DNA of 64,000 nucleotides, from positions 1 to 64,000 of the forward strand of contig CAJNDS010000594.1 in NCBI GenBank assembly GCA_905221605.1, written 5' to 3'. Made by a program: the position numbers and the translations under genes. The stretch comes from Symbiodinium natans (lineage: Eukaryota > Sar > Dinophyceae > Suessiales > Symbiodiniaceae). Shown here in pieces: positions 1 through 11,420 of this stretch. The notes beneath the pieces are model-generated. The model did not search any database. It was not told the DNA's origin and was given only the letters and a program-made list of their open reading frames with translations. Each line of letters opens with the position of its first letter. The first letter of the stretch is position 1.

Positions 1-71
1 AGGGGGGGGGGGGGGGGCTTAAGAAGCCTAGAACCAAACCATAAAGGCCCTAAACCCACCGACCGTACCGT

Positions 72-176
72 TTGGGATGTTCCCCCTTATACTAACACTC
101 GTTATTAATAGGGATTTTGATGGGGGGTTACTATAATCCCTATTAAGGACTGTTGGTATAAGGGGCAACTTCCCAA
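72..176. mobile_element. palindromic element, family 1, copy a (MITE-like)
   Basis: The ends are inverted repeats of the form TTGGGATGTTCCCCCTTA, and the centre is TAATAGGGATTTTGAT facing CTATAATCCCTATTA. The two arms can fold back over almost the whole 105 bp. Flanks CGTACCGT and CCTACCCT agree at 6 of 8 positions, which could be a decayed 8-bp target duplication. The same arms recur at 7971, 17985, 47824, 50684 and 60118. No coding capacity, so any transposase must act in trans (inference). Confidence 0.7.
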
Positions 177-1142
177 CCTACCCTGTCAGACCCTGAAATT
201 TGCAGGGGGCCTGGTTTGACTGTCGGGTGGTGGCAGTGGACCCGGACTCAGGCGAGAAGGGGGGCTGGCTCTCCTGCGCCTAATCCCATCCCCGGCAGCT
301 TGGTTTTAGGCATTGTAGGGTTACCTACACCCTAAAAACCCCTAAACCCTAAACCCTAAACCCGAAACCCGAAACCCTAAACCCTAAACCTCTTATCTAT
401 CTTCCCCCGTCACAACTAATTGGGACCTTGAAGGGTGGTCTAGAACGTTCGGACTCCAGACCTGGTAGGTGCACTGATTACGCACACTCATGCTGGTAAG
501 GAGCCTTTCCCTGGTTGTTGCTATATCCCCCTTGGGAATCATTTTTTGTTTATAAAAAACCCAAGAGGACATTAAACAATATTAGTGTTATTAAGGTTCT
601 GAGGGGAGTATAGGTTGGTAGCTGCTACAGGATCACAAGGCAACTTGCTCAAGAGCTCAGGGTTTCTGCAGGGCTCTTGTTGATGCTACAATGGGGTGGT
701 GGGTGGGCTGTAGGTCGTTTACCCCTATAGCCCTAAACACCGCAAGCCTTCCTTTCTCTGCAAGACCCTATAAAGTTGAGAAAACTTAACGTGGCAAGCC
801 GTGAAGAAGCACACAAGCAAGAACAGCTCAAGCACTGGAAGTACAGCCGTTTCCCTTTACAACTTTATAGCCGAGTCCCTTTCGGGACCTCCCCCCCCCC
901 CTGTCCCAAAAGGCAGTCAGGACCTCGGTCCCGCAACCCACCTGCCACACCGACTGGGTGCCTCCGAAACTCCAACCTGTTCTTAACCTTGGTAGCCCAG
1001 TGGTACCCTTTACCCGTTTTTGTTGGGCTGTGGGTTGCCTTATAAAATGGCCAACCCAAGAAAGGGTGCCCTTATTTTTGCTTCTGAGGTGTTTAGGAGT
1101 AAGGGCTTTGTGAGCTGAAAAGCCCACTAAAACCCATGAAGG

Positions 1143-1191
1143 TTGGGATATTCCCCCTTAATTCTAGTAGGGGGGGGGGGGGTTATTCCAA
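1143..1191. mobile_element. palindromic element, family 1, deleted copy
   Basis: A left end (TTGGGATATTCCCCCTTA) and a short right end (TTATTCCAA) flank a run of G. This fits an internally deleted family 1 palindrome. Confidence 0.4.
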
Positions 1192-1620
1192 CATGAAGGC
1201 TCTTAGTAGAGGTTCCGGCTTAGTACCTTCTCTTAGATGTTAGAATCGCAGCGTTTTGGAATCGCCGCGTTTGGGGAAAGCCCGAATCGCGCGATTTGAA
1301 TGGGTATGTATAAGGGTTGAGAAAGAGGCTTCAAGGGGAACTTGAAGGGGGAAGCTAAATGATTTTTCTGGGGTTCGTTAAAGATCTTTCGAGCAGCTCC
1401 GTTGCTTAAACCTCTCGTAATCTCCCTACCCTCGTCTCCGGTTTAAGGTTGAGGGTTGAGGGTTTAGGGTTTAGAGTTTAGGATTGAGGGTTGAAGGTTG
1501 AGGGTCGAGGGTCGAGGGTGGAGGGTTGAGGGTTGAGGGTTATTTGGTGCTCGAACCCCCCCACCCCCCCCCTTCAGAAGGACCAGGTTCTAAACACTTA
1601 TCCTAAGTCTTAAACCCATA

Positions 1621-3634
1621 AACCTTGAAGGGAAAACATCAGAAATGATTTTTGCCAGGGCCTGCAAAAATCATTTCGTGCTCACACCCCCCCCCCCACC
1701 CCCACATCAGAAGTACCAGATTCGGTACAAACCAAAAAAACACACAGTGCTCTCGGAAGTAAGTCGTTGAACATGGTACTTTTCTGGATAAAATCCTCAA
1801 CCTGATTGTTTCATACATTGAAAAGCCTAGCTTAGAGCCTAGAGCCTAGATTCTCAAGGCTAAACTCTCAATCCTAGCCCCTAAACCCAAAACCGTGCAA
1901 AAAAACACCCAGCTCGAGCATAAATGATACTGCCACAACGAAGACACAAGTGCCATGGATGGAGCCCTGTAAAAACTAAAGCCGACACTCCTACATGGTC
2001 GTGAAACTCAAAAGAAACCAAATCCTGCATCTCAACGGGCTCAGCTTCGGCAGGCCTGAAGACTGTCACACGTCGCGGAAGACAGAAACCTGGAATCTGA
2101 ATTGTGCTTGGATCGCTTCAAATCGCCAACAAATCGCTGCAAATCGTAGGGCAACTTGGAAGTCAAAGGACCATGCCCACAAATTTGCTAAGAAACCCTG
2201 ACCTTAAGGCCTGTTAGCCCTAAACCCAAAAACCTTGAAGGAAAAGCATCAGAAATGATTTTTGCCAGGGCCTGCAAAAATCATTTCGTGCTCAACCCCC
2301 CCCCACCCCACCCCCACATCAGAAGTACCAGATTCGGTACAAACCAAAAAAACACACAGTGCTCTCGGAAGTAAGTCGTTGAACATGGTACTTTTCTGGG
2401 TAAAATCCTCAACCTGATTGTTTCATACATTGAAAAGCCTAGCTTAGAGCCTAGAGCCTAGATTCTCAAGGCTAAACTCTCAATCCTAGCCCCTAAACCG
2501 AAAACCGTGCAAAAAAAAACACCCAGCTCGAGCATAAATGATACTGCCACAACGAAGACACAAGTGCCATGGATGGAGCGCTGTAAAACCTAAAGCCGAC
2601 ACTCCTAAATGGTCGTGAAACTCAAAAGAAACCAAATCCTCGGCAGGCCTGAAGACTGTCACACGTCGCGGAAGACAGAAACCTGGAATCTGAATTGTGC
2701 TTGGATCGCTTCAAATCGCCAACAAATCGCTGCAAATCGTAGGGCAACTTGGAAGTCAAAGGACCATGCCCACAAATTTGCTAAGAAACCCTGACCTTAA
2801 GGCCTGTTAGCCCTAAACCCAAAAACCTTGAAGGAAAAGCATCAGAAATGATTTTTGCCAGGGCCTGCAAAAATCATTTCGTGCTCAACCCCCCCCCACC
2901 CCACCCCCACATCAGAAGTACCAGATTCGGTACAAACCAAAAAAACACACAGTGCTCTCGGAAGTAAGTCGTTGAACATGGTACTTTTCTGGGTAAAATC
3001 CTCAACCTGATTGTTTCATACATTGAAAAGCCTAGCTTAGAGCCTAGAGCCTAGATTCTCAAGGCTAAACTCTCAATCCTAGCCCCTAAACCGAAAACCG
3101 TGCAAAAAAAAACACCCAGCTCGAGCATAAATGATACTGCCACAACGAAGACACAAGTGCCATGGATGGAGCCCTGTAAAACCTAAAGCCGACACTCCTA
3201 AATGGTCGTGAAACTCAAAAGAAACCAAATCCTCGGCAGGCCTGAAGACTGTCACACGTCGCGGAAGACAGAAACCTGGAATCTGAATTGTGCTTGGATC
3301 GCTTCAAATCGCCAACAAATCGCTGCAAATCGTAGGGCAACTTGGAAGTCAAAGGACCATGCCCACAAGTTTGCTAAGAAACCCTGATCTTAAGGCCTGT
3401 TAGCCCTAAACCCAAAAACCTTGAAGGAAAAACATCAGAAATGATTTTTGCCAGGGCCTGCAAAAATCATTTCGTGCTCAACTCCCCCCCCCCCCCTACC
3501 CCACCCCCACATCAGAAGTACCAGATTCGGTACAAACCAAAAAAGCACACAGTGCTCTCGGAAGTAAGTCGTTGAACATGGTACTTTTCTGGATCAAATC
3601 CTCAACCTGATTGTTTCATACATTGAAAAGCCTA
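1621..3634. repeat. 593-bp tandem repeat, about 3.4 copies
   Basis: Copies begin at about 1621, 2231, 2824 and 3417, each at AACCTTGAAGG. The second and third are nearly identical with a 593-bp period. The first carries 21 extra bases at 2025-2050 and different poly-C lengths. The fourth breaks off near 3634. Each copy holds a perfect stem-loop, GAAATGATTTTTGC facing GCAAAAATCATTTC (1642-1677, 2252-2287, 2845-2880, 3438-3473), and a cluster of AAATCGC motifs. A 61-68 codon frame repeats with the unit; I do not regard it as a gene. Confidence 0.9.
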
Positions 3635-4190
3635 GTTATAGTTTGGGTTGGGCGAGAGGGTGTTTAGCTTAAGCCCTAAACTCTAAACTCTTACTCAAAT
3701 ATACATGAAAGAAAATCTGTACTTCGCTACGTGCGAGTTTCGAGACCAATGAGGGCCTTCAAATGGCTCCGTAAACTGAATTTCCAAACAACTGAAGGCT
3801 TTCCAGCACCTCTCTGAATCTAAGTTTCCGGTTATTCAAGGCTTCCTAAAAGCGCCCCTGAACTTGAATTTCTGAAATAGTGACAAAGTCCTTGGGCCCA
3901 AGCTGGCTAAATGATTTTTCCCAAACACGCAAAAATCATTGAACCCACTTCTCACGAGTGCTGCTTGAAAGCAGCACAAGCTGCGATTTGGAATTGGAAA
4001 CCCGAATCGCGCGATTTGCGTTTCCAACGGTTGAATACGACCGAATAAGAAGCGATTCGGGCCTGCGGGTTTAAATCGCAGCGATTTGATTCCGCGATTT
4101 CATCTTCTAAGTAATAATGCAGGAAAGCACTAGGGGCCTGCGTGATTGATGCAAGCTTGAGGAAGCGAGGACCTTTTAGACTTCTCTCTT
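3635..4190. other. no gene seen; AATCGC-rich palindromic motifs
   Basis: This holds a degenerate copy of the stem-loop found in the neighbouring tandem repeat (about 3909-3942) and several GCGATTTG and CGAATCGC words, including CCCGAATCGCGCGATTTG at 4001-4018. No supported exon. Confidence 0.5.
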
Positions 4191-4860
4191 CTATTTCCGC
4201 TTCCGTTTTGCATGTCTCAGGAATTGTTGGGCATGGATGTCCGAGTGCACCGTCATGGTGTGGCGGTGAATCTGGATGAGAGGTGCGGCTGCTCGAAGGG
4301 TGGAAGGTCCCAGCATGGCCCCTCCTGTGAAGTCGCAGCGCGACACGAAGCTGGCCAAGACTTGTTGAACTGTCAACCCATCCACTAGGTCTCCAGATTT
4401 GCCTTTGGGATGCTCCTGAGCTGTACTTGTATGTGGGCCCGGCAAAGTGGAGTTCGGGTGAACAGAGCCCTGTGCAGGATGGATGTGGAGATTCTCCTGG
4501 AGACAGCTGAGGAGCAGTGCAAGCGAAGAAGTCGAGGTTGGGGTCCTGACAGGGAAGTTCAGCTCCGGGGGATTTAGAAGGAGTCGGACTGCTCTTCCCT
4601 CATGCTGCCTCTGCTTGCGGTTTTCTTGTCGGAGGCCCCCGCAGCCTCTTCGCTGTCTCACACCTCACGGTGGCAGAAGACTGGGATGAAGCTGCAGCCT
4701 GTCCGAAGTTGTTGCCAATGTTTGCTGACGATCTCTGAGCTCGGATGCGTGGCAGTTTGACAAGGGCTCATGCTGCTTTGCGCAGCTCTCGCGGTCCTGG
4801 GGAATTGATAGGTTCGGTTCCTGCTAGAGCTTCCAGCAGAGCCCAAGTCCAAACTCGAGG

Positions 4861-4920
4861 CCCATGAGCATGGCATGAGCATGGCATGAGCATGGCATGA
4901 GCACCGCATGAGCATGGCAT
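4861..4920. repeat. 11-bp minisatellite (ATGAGCATGGC), about 5 copies
   Basis: Five units run in tandem, one with a two-base change (GCACCGC). They lie in a stretch where both strands have overlapping open frames of 100-227 codons. The repeat inflates those frames, so I do not call a gene from them. Confidence 0.85.
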
Positions 4921-5492
4921 GTATTGGAGTGTGAAGTGCCACGAATATGCTATGCATGTTACGGCCTCTTCGATTCCTCGAGCCAAGGATCGTCGTGGCG
5001 AGGCGTTCCTGCCAGTTTTGGGGTGTGAGCCGATCTGAGTGAACAAAATTGCCGGTCCCACAGCTGCCCTCCCATGCTGGGCTCCCTCCTTGAAAGCCCT
5101 CGCAGTGGTATGAGCCGTATGAGCCGTGGGCCTCTGCCAGGAGTTGGTCCGCGCCTGCCCGCAGGCAGAAGATTTTTTTGTGCTGGCTGAATGTTTCTCT
5201 CTCCGCCAATGGCAAAGCATCAGACGGACCACCAGGTTAACCTCCCGGAAACTGAAGCCACAACGTTGTGCAACCATGGCGACCGCAGATGTCCTGGGCC
5301 CTGGCCCTGTCCCTCCGTTTCTGTGCCCAAAGCCGTCTTCCAGGCGCCTCCTTGGCATCTTCGGGTTCAGAGGATTCAGAGCTCTGCGGGTGCTGGGGGT
5401 TCCGTGGGATTCCGTGGCATCCTGTCTCCAGGGCTCCGGATGAACGGCCACCGTGCAGGCAAAGGCCCCCAGGCCTGCAAAGTTGAGGGGGC

Positions 5493-6356
5493 ATGATCAT
5501 GGTAGCCGTGGTCTTCCACTTCTCCAGCCGGCAGGTCATGGAGATGGTCTTGCGAAACCTCGCACTGCGCATCAAGGCGCCCGAGTTTGGTCACGCGACG
5601 CGAGAGCAGAGAACTCCACTGGAAAAGGTCGATTTGAAGCTCGGAGTTTAAATCGCGAGAGATTGAGAGAGGGGACGTCAAGAGAGGACCGGGATGCGGA
5701 GACGCTGCAGCGCTTCGCGAAGGCCTCGGCTGTGGGCTCGACATTCCAGGACCGGCGGCTGGTGCACTTTTTCATACTTCTTCTGCGTGCTTGTTTTGTG
5801 GGAGAGAGACGAATTCGCATGATGCAGGGGTCTGGGGTGAACCAGGAAGGCCAACCAACATGTCGTCTTTCCAACAGCTCGTCACGTCGGCCCGTACCGT
5901 TCTCGTGTTGATCACGAGAAGCAAGAGGATTTGCCTGAACCATCGCCTGCGCTGTGCCTGTAAGTAGCAAGAAAGCCACCGTAGCTTCCAAGCAGAGGAC
6001 AAAGCCGTCGGCACGCGTCTGGTCGTCAGCATGGCCAAGGCGAGTGTGTCTGTGTGTCTGTGTCTGTGTGTGTGTGGCTGAACTCAACTACAGCTGTGTA
6101 CTCAACTACAGTAACTACAGTAACTACAGTAACTACAGTAACTACAGTAACTACAGTAACTACAGTTGTGCATGATGCATGTCTCGAGCCGCTGCATGCT
6201 GCTGCCATTCCCGTCTATGGCTTGTGTTGTCTGAGTTCATCTCTTGTCGAGAGGGTCCTCAGTCAAAGCCTTGTCTCCGTGCAGGAAGTTCTGGAGTGGA
6301 GCAAGTCTGGCCCGCTGGGCCTGTGGCTCAAGGACGTGCCCCCAAGGGCGCCATGA
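5493..6356 (+). CDS. possible exons of an unidentified gene ending at 6356
   Basis: Three protein-like stretches on the + strand. At 5493-5600 a frame opens MIMVAVVFHFSSRQVMEMVL, a hydrophobic then basic helix. At about 5640-5830 a second frame includes DAETLQRFAKASAVGSTF. At about 6165-6356 a third contains EVLEWSKSGPLGLWLKDVPP, following CAG at 6281, and ends in TGA at 6354-6356. A (AACTACAGT)n tract at about 6100-6170 separates the last two. I could not join them with certain splice sites and recognise no domain. They may belong to one gene or to several. The last piece is the most gene-like. Confidence 0.35.
6100..6170. repeat. 9-bp minisatellite (AACTACAGT)n
   Basis: About seven perfect units. 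The simple-sequence frames reading YSNYSN or TTVTTV across it are by-products of the repeat. Confidence 0.9.
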
Positions 6357-7281
6357 GGTCCTTCTGGTCACTCCGGTTGGCAACACTTTTGCTCAGTTCT
6401 TGTTTCGAGTCCCAGTTTCTTCTAGCAGCCGGGCCATGCCTTCAGCGTCATCTTGCCATTAACATCACTACTACTTGTAGTACTTGTACCCTACAGGCAA
6501 GAATGTGCCGGTAGTGGTCCGGGAATGTGTGCAGCAGCCACAGATTCCAGGACGCGGAGCTCTATGCCGGAGAGAAGGGCCGCAAGCAAGCATCCGGACT
6601 CCTGTGCGGCTCTGCACAACTGGCAGAACGGGTCGAGCTTGTCGATGCATTGTGGCTGTTTCTGCTTGAGTTTCCATTTGGGTGGGACCCAAGTTAAGGG
6701 TAAGCCTCGTCGAGAGGGAGTCGAGAGGGAGTCGAGGAATAGCAGTATCACCTTCACAGCATCCGCAGAGGCGCAGCCGCTGAAAGCCTTGACGGCGAGG
6801 CCGCGGCCTCTTTTTCTCCAGCATCGCGTGACTTGCTCACCAAACTCGGTCCAAGCCAATGACTGAAACCCTAAACGCTGGGCCCTAAACCCTAAACCCT
6901 AAACCCTACGTTGAGGTTCGTGGCCTTGGCCACACACAGAGCTTTCGGCTTCCTGAGCTTGGCGATGCCCCTGGGCCTGATCAGCTTGCCAGCTCGGGAG
7001 TCCATGGAAGCATGATCCCATTTGACTTGGGCTTCTCTTCCCAAAACCCTGCTGTGACGGACCTTTGGGATAACTTGAAGCTGTTGGCATCGGGCCTCTT
7101 GAGACTTTCTCCAAGATGCCGGAGTGGAAGTGTTCCCAGAAGCACACGACAGCATCCGATGGTAGAAATGATTCTAAGGCCAGCCCTGAAACTGCCGTCG
7201 ACCGCATCATCACGAAGGGTCGGCCTGGGGGGCGGGTCTGCGTGGTCCTTGTTGCGTCCCAAGCCCTTTCGTTGCCTGCAG

Positions 7282-7511
7282 GCGTACGCTTGGTGCATTT
7301 TGGCTGTTTCGAAGAGGCTCAGGAGCGGCTGGACGAGGCGCTTGAAAAAATCAAGGACCTAAGACAACTTTGCAGAGCGGCCGGAGATCCTTGCCAAGGA
7401 GGGTTGTTTGCCCAGCTGTTTGCCCAGCTGCTTGCCACGTGCCAGGCTCGGCTTGCTGTGGAACACCTTGCAGCCGACGAGGCATGTTATGATATGCTGG
7501 GATGTTGCTAA
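7282..7511 (+). CDS. possible terminal exon, unidentified helical protein
   Basis: After an acceptor-like CCTGCAG at 7275-7281 the frame reads FEEAQERLDEALEKIKDL and later LFAQLFAQLLATCQARLAV, ending in TAA at 7509-7511. The pattern of charged and Leu/Ala positions suggests amphipathic helices, possibly TPR-like or coiled coil. That is inference from composition only. No neighbouring exon could be linked. Confidence 0.4.
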
Positions 7512-7970
7512 TTCATGAGGTTAAACTGATGTTACCCTGTAGCCGTTTCCAATTCCGCGCCTCTGACTCGGGAGGGTTTCCGGGGGAGAAGTACACAGGT
7601 GCGCGAGAGCCTGACGTTGGCGGCTTGCTTGGCGTCCTCGCTCTTGCAGCAGAAGCCCCTGCCCCAAGCATGTTGCGCTCCTGCTTGGTTGCTGAGGAGC
7701 CTTGAAGAGCCTTAGACGCCGGACGACTCCTTTCCGACTAACTTTTTATGAGCTCTCCGAGGAAGGGCCGCGTCGACCTCGCCAAGGAGCGGAGGGCCGA
7801 GTGCACACAGGCCTGACGACAAGCCAGTGGGAGCCATATCAGAGATGCATCACGCTCGACGGTCCTGTCGGTGGGGTGTTAAGGAACTGCAGCTCCTAAA
7901 TCATATAAGCCCTGAACCCAACAAGCCCTGAACCCGTCTACAAAGCTTTAAACTTTAAACCCCCTGACCC

Positions 7971-8063
7971 TTGGGATGTACCCCAATGCACTAACAGTCC
8001 TTTATGGGGATTATCCGACAAATCCCTCTGAAGGACTGTTCGTATACAGAGGGAGCATCCCAA
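7971..8063. mobile_element. palindromic element, family 1, copy b
   Basis: Ends TTGGGATGTACCCC and GGGAGCATCCCAA, with internal ACTAACAGTCC facing GGACTGTTCGT. The direct repeat CCCCTGA lies on both sides (before 7971 and after 8063). Downstream is CCCTTTCAG, an acceptor-like sequence, so the element may sit in an intron. Confidence 0.65.
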
Positions 8064-9150
8064 CCCCTGAACCCTTTCAGCACACCGCAGTCCCTCCGGC
8101 GCCTCGAAGACTCGCTCGAGCGGGCGGCGCGGCCCGCGGCGCGGCCCAGGCCGATGGCCTGCCCGGTGGCCCTGAAGACTCGCGGCGTTTGCGCCCGGTT
8201 CGCGCTGGGTTTGGTGGGGTTCACGGAGGTTCTGCGGTTCGCAGGGATTGCGCGGGTTTGCGCGGGTTTGGCCGGGGTGGGTTGACAAGCGATCCTGAAG
8301 CCCCAAGCCCCAAACTGTACATCAAAACAACCCGAACCTGAACCCGGAGCAAATCATATGATTCATGAAAGCAAACCATATGATTGACTAAACATTATAT
8401 ATATATATATGTATACATACATATATATGATGTAATTAGTGTTGTGTTGTTGTGTTTATTCAGACATGTATATGCAACAGATTCAGCCGATGCATAGAGT
8501 CCTAGAGACATCACATGTAAGGGATTCCAGGGCCGCTTTTTTGGAAGGGGGTGGAAAGAGGTGGAAGGATGGGGGTGTTCTCGGCTAGGGCTCGCTCCAT
8601 TCACAGCTCGTGTTGCAAGTAAAATGTCATTCGATCATTTTTCTTTCAAAGGACCATACCTTTCCCTTTTCTTGAGTTTCCCGAGGTTGGCACAACTTGC
8701 CGCTGCTTCTCCGGGCGCTGCCGTCCCAGAGGCTGTCTGGCATTCTGTAGATGCTTTGGACGGCTCCTCATCACAATTTGCAGCAGTGTGACGCTGCCAG
8801 GCGCTCGTGTCCTGCGCAGGGGAAGCAGCGCCGCCAGAGTGCCCAGCTTTTGTTGTTTGAGCTTCCCTGGCCATGACTTTGGGTGCCACCGTCAAAGGGC
8901 AGAGCCGGCGCACTTGATGGCTTTTCCGAGGCTCCCGAGACGACCTCGATTTCCTGCCGAGCTTGGAGTGCACAGGCCTGGGCTGCATAAGATTTGTTCG
9001 GGCGGAGTGCGGGCGTAGTAGGGTGGAGCGGAGCACACGCTGCTGCCGTCCCTGGAGCCGATGCGCTGGAGGTGCCCTGGATCCGGACATCCTGGATGAT
9101 GTGCCAGGCACGATCTGCAAGAGGGCCATGGCTTGGCAATCACCTGGTGC
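8064..9150. other. no confident gene
   Basis: A GC-rich segment (8090-8280), a TA-rich microsatellite near 8395-8430 and overlapping frames on both strands at 8560-9140. The longest, a 164-codon frame on the minus strand (8635-9129), has no recognisable motif and is opposed by + strand frames of similar quality. Confidence 0.4.
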
Positions 9151-9395
9151 GTATATTAGTATATTCTTATATTAGTATATCAGTATATCAGTATATCAGT
9201 ATATCAGTATATCAGCAAATCAGGATATTGGTATATTAGTATATTAGTATATTAGTATATTAGTATATTAGTATATTAGTATATTAGTATAATAGTATAT
9301 TGGTAGATTAGTATATTAGTATAGTAGTCTATTAGTATATTAGAATATATTAGTATACTAGTATGCTTGTATATTAGTACACTGGTTTATTTTCT
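9150..9395. repeat. AT-rich array of TATATTAG/TATATCAG units
   Basis: Tandem 8- to 10-bp units of the form GTATATTA with scattered changes. A related, more degenerate array lies at about 10840-11420. Confidence 0.9.
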
Positions 9396-9498
9396 TGGTG
9401 TATGAGATCAGAGGATGATGTCAGGCTCTGGAGTGGACCGCCGCCTTGCTGCGCGGGGGCGCCAGCTCATGGGTCCCCCGCTCATCTCATTCCGCGGT

Positions 9499-9556
9499 TA
9501 GGGTTTAGGGTTTAGAGGTTTTAGGACTTAGGGGTTAGGGTTTAGGGTTTAGGGTC
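9499..9556. repeat. short TTTAGGG array, degenerate
   Basis: About eight heptamer-like units in the TTTAGGG sense with single-base slips. Confidence 0.85.
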
Positions 9557-10839
9557 TGGGCACTTATCTAGAAGCGTATCACTTGGACAGTTGTGGTTCG
9601 AAGCCATTGTGTTTCGGGAGTGTGAGCAGGGCTCAGCAGGAGTTGTGAAGCTCGCTTGGCAGCTCTGAAGCTTCCGAAAGGCTACCTCATGCCGCTGACA
9701 AGCCACTCGGCAGGTTAAGGGTGGAACATAGCATAACAGAGTGGCCTGTTGAAGAGTTTGAGAAAAACTTGCCGGGAGCGGTGCCGCCACCCAATGACTG
9801 CAGGCGAGCGCTTCGCTTCGGATGCCTTGGAGGTGGGGCGAGCCTTCTCTCTCCTTCTAATCTTCTGAGGAGGGGGGGGGGGCCTTCTCTTGATCCCAGC
9901 GACAAGAAGGGTGATTTCTTCCCAGCTTATCTCTGGGATCTCTGGCATCTCTTGAGCCCCTCTCGTCGGGCCCGGACCAGGTTCATCGCGTTGAGGCTGG
10001 CTTGGCGAAAGCCTTGTGCTCAACGTAGCTTCGTGACAGCTGGTGGCCCCGGTGATGTGTAGAGATCTTGGAATCTCAGATGTCGCGTGGAGCGAGTATC
10101 TGTAGGGTCCGAGTGGCCGAAGGCCACGAAGTGCAAGGAGCCAGCAGTTCGCTGGGTTGCGTCGGGAACCGCAAGTGGGCCCACGAGTTGGATAGTCAAA
10201 CAAGTGGTGATTGTCAACATGGCCGTACTGGGGTAGGGGGAAGCCCTTACAGCTTACCCAATCGCTGTCGCAAACATTGCGAAGTAGAATGCGTAGAAAT
10301 TTCAGTCGCTGGGTGGCAGGCGGATCAGAAACAACGCGAAATCTAGCTGCAGTGGTGTATGTTGTGAACATCGGCAAATATGAGTATGTCGTCTCAATAC
10401 TGTGTTGCAAGGCAACAAACGCCAGAGATCGTACAGCTTTAGAAACGGCTTCTGGCACCAGGGTATGCCTGGAATCTTGTAAGTGGGCACCGTTCTCGGA
10501 AGCCCGTCGTTTCCGACGCTGTTCGGGCGGTAGATGGCCGCCCGACAAGTTCCAACATGGTTTCTATAGCAATGCGAGAAGCTGGTGGCTGCTGCCGCTT
10601 CCTGGCAGTGACGATGAACGAAGTTTCGCTCTTGGCTGCTAGTCTGGTGCAGGCTACGGAGCAGCGGCCATCTAGCTGATGAGCAAAACTTGACTTAGTT
10701 TGACCTAGTGTGGACACGCGTGAGCCGTTCACACAGTATTGGGAGGCTCCATGGGCGCAGATTGCTACTTATGAAGTTTATACCTGGCGGCTTTTAAGGG
10801 AATCTGCCACGGCAGTGACATGAGATGATCGTGGCACAG
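9557..10839. other. no confident gene; long minus-strand frame of doubtful status
   Basis: A 277-codon minus-strand frame (9715-10548) is the longest in the window. Its translation is compositionally unremarkable and carries no motif I recognise. Every well-supported gene in the window is on the + strand and split into short exons, so I treat this frame as probably chance. Confidence 0.3.
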
Positions 10840-11420
10840 GATCATATGGTTATATGATTATATGATTATATGGTTATATGTTTATATGATTGTATGACCA
10901 TATGGTCGTATGATTGTATGATTATATGAGTATATGAATTACATGATTATATGATTACATTATTTGATTATCCGATCATTAGATTATTGGATTTTATTAA
11001 TTTCGAGTATGTTTTTTTTTCATAGTATTCTTATCATGTTAATATATTCGTATATGATTACATTATTCTATGATTATGTTATTGTATCAATATGTTTCTA
11101 TATTATATTTGTATATTAGTATATTCGTATATTAGTATGTTTGTAAAAAGAAATAAGTATAGCAATATCAGTCTATCAGTATTTTAGTATATTAGTATAT
11201 TGGTATATTAGTATATTCGTACATTAGTATATTAGTATACTAGTATATTTGTATATAAGTATATTAGGAAATTCGTATATTAGGAAATTAGTATATTAGG
11301 AAATTAGTATATTAGAAAATAAGTATGTGAGTATATTAGCACGTGAATATTTTGCTACGTTGTTATACAGCTATATTGGTTTCTTGGTATATTCTTATAT
11401 TACTGTATGAGTACAGTGGT
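10840..11420. repeat. AT-rich degenerate satellite (TATATGATTATATGAT and GTATATTA words)
   Basis: About 580 bp of very AT-rich tandem words that shift from ATATGATT to TATTAGTA units. No exon. Confidence 0.85.

Larger units (their letters stand above)
1..1620. other. no gene seen; G-rich, telomere-like and palindromic sequence
   Basis: I see no convincing exon here. The stretch opens with a G run and holds a palindromic element (72-176), a short degenerate CCCTAAA array (about 340-390), a truncated palindromic copy (1143-1191) and a degenerate GAGGGTT-type array (about 1447-1540). The 60-100 codon frames near 776-1130 overlap on both strands and lack protein-like composition. An 18-mer, CCCGAATCGCGCGATTTG, occurs at 1281-1298 and again at 4001-4018. 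Confidence 0.6.

Noticed and set aside
1-400. True chromosome end at the start of the window
   Set aside because: The heptamer run near 340-390 is short and degenerate, is not terminal, and is no longer than dozens of internal arrays.
1995-3387. Repeated 61-68 codon frame (MVVKLKRNQIL...) in the 593-bp array
   Set aside because: It exists only because the unit repeats; there is no start context, domain or splice evidence.
1621-3634. CRISPR-like array
   Set aside because: Repeats are contiguous 593-bp units without short unique spacers, and the genome is eukaryotic.
7288-7310. Possible relic of the dinoflagellate spliced leader (CATTTTGGCT near 7295)
   Set aside because: Only about ten bases match, the following CAAG part is absent, and the bases sit inside a plausible exon.
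9715-10548. 277-codon minus-strand frame, the longest in the window
   Set aside because: No motif, ordinary composition, opposite to all supported genes, and unlike the short-exon style of this genome. Kept only as a note.
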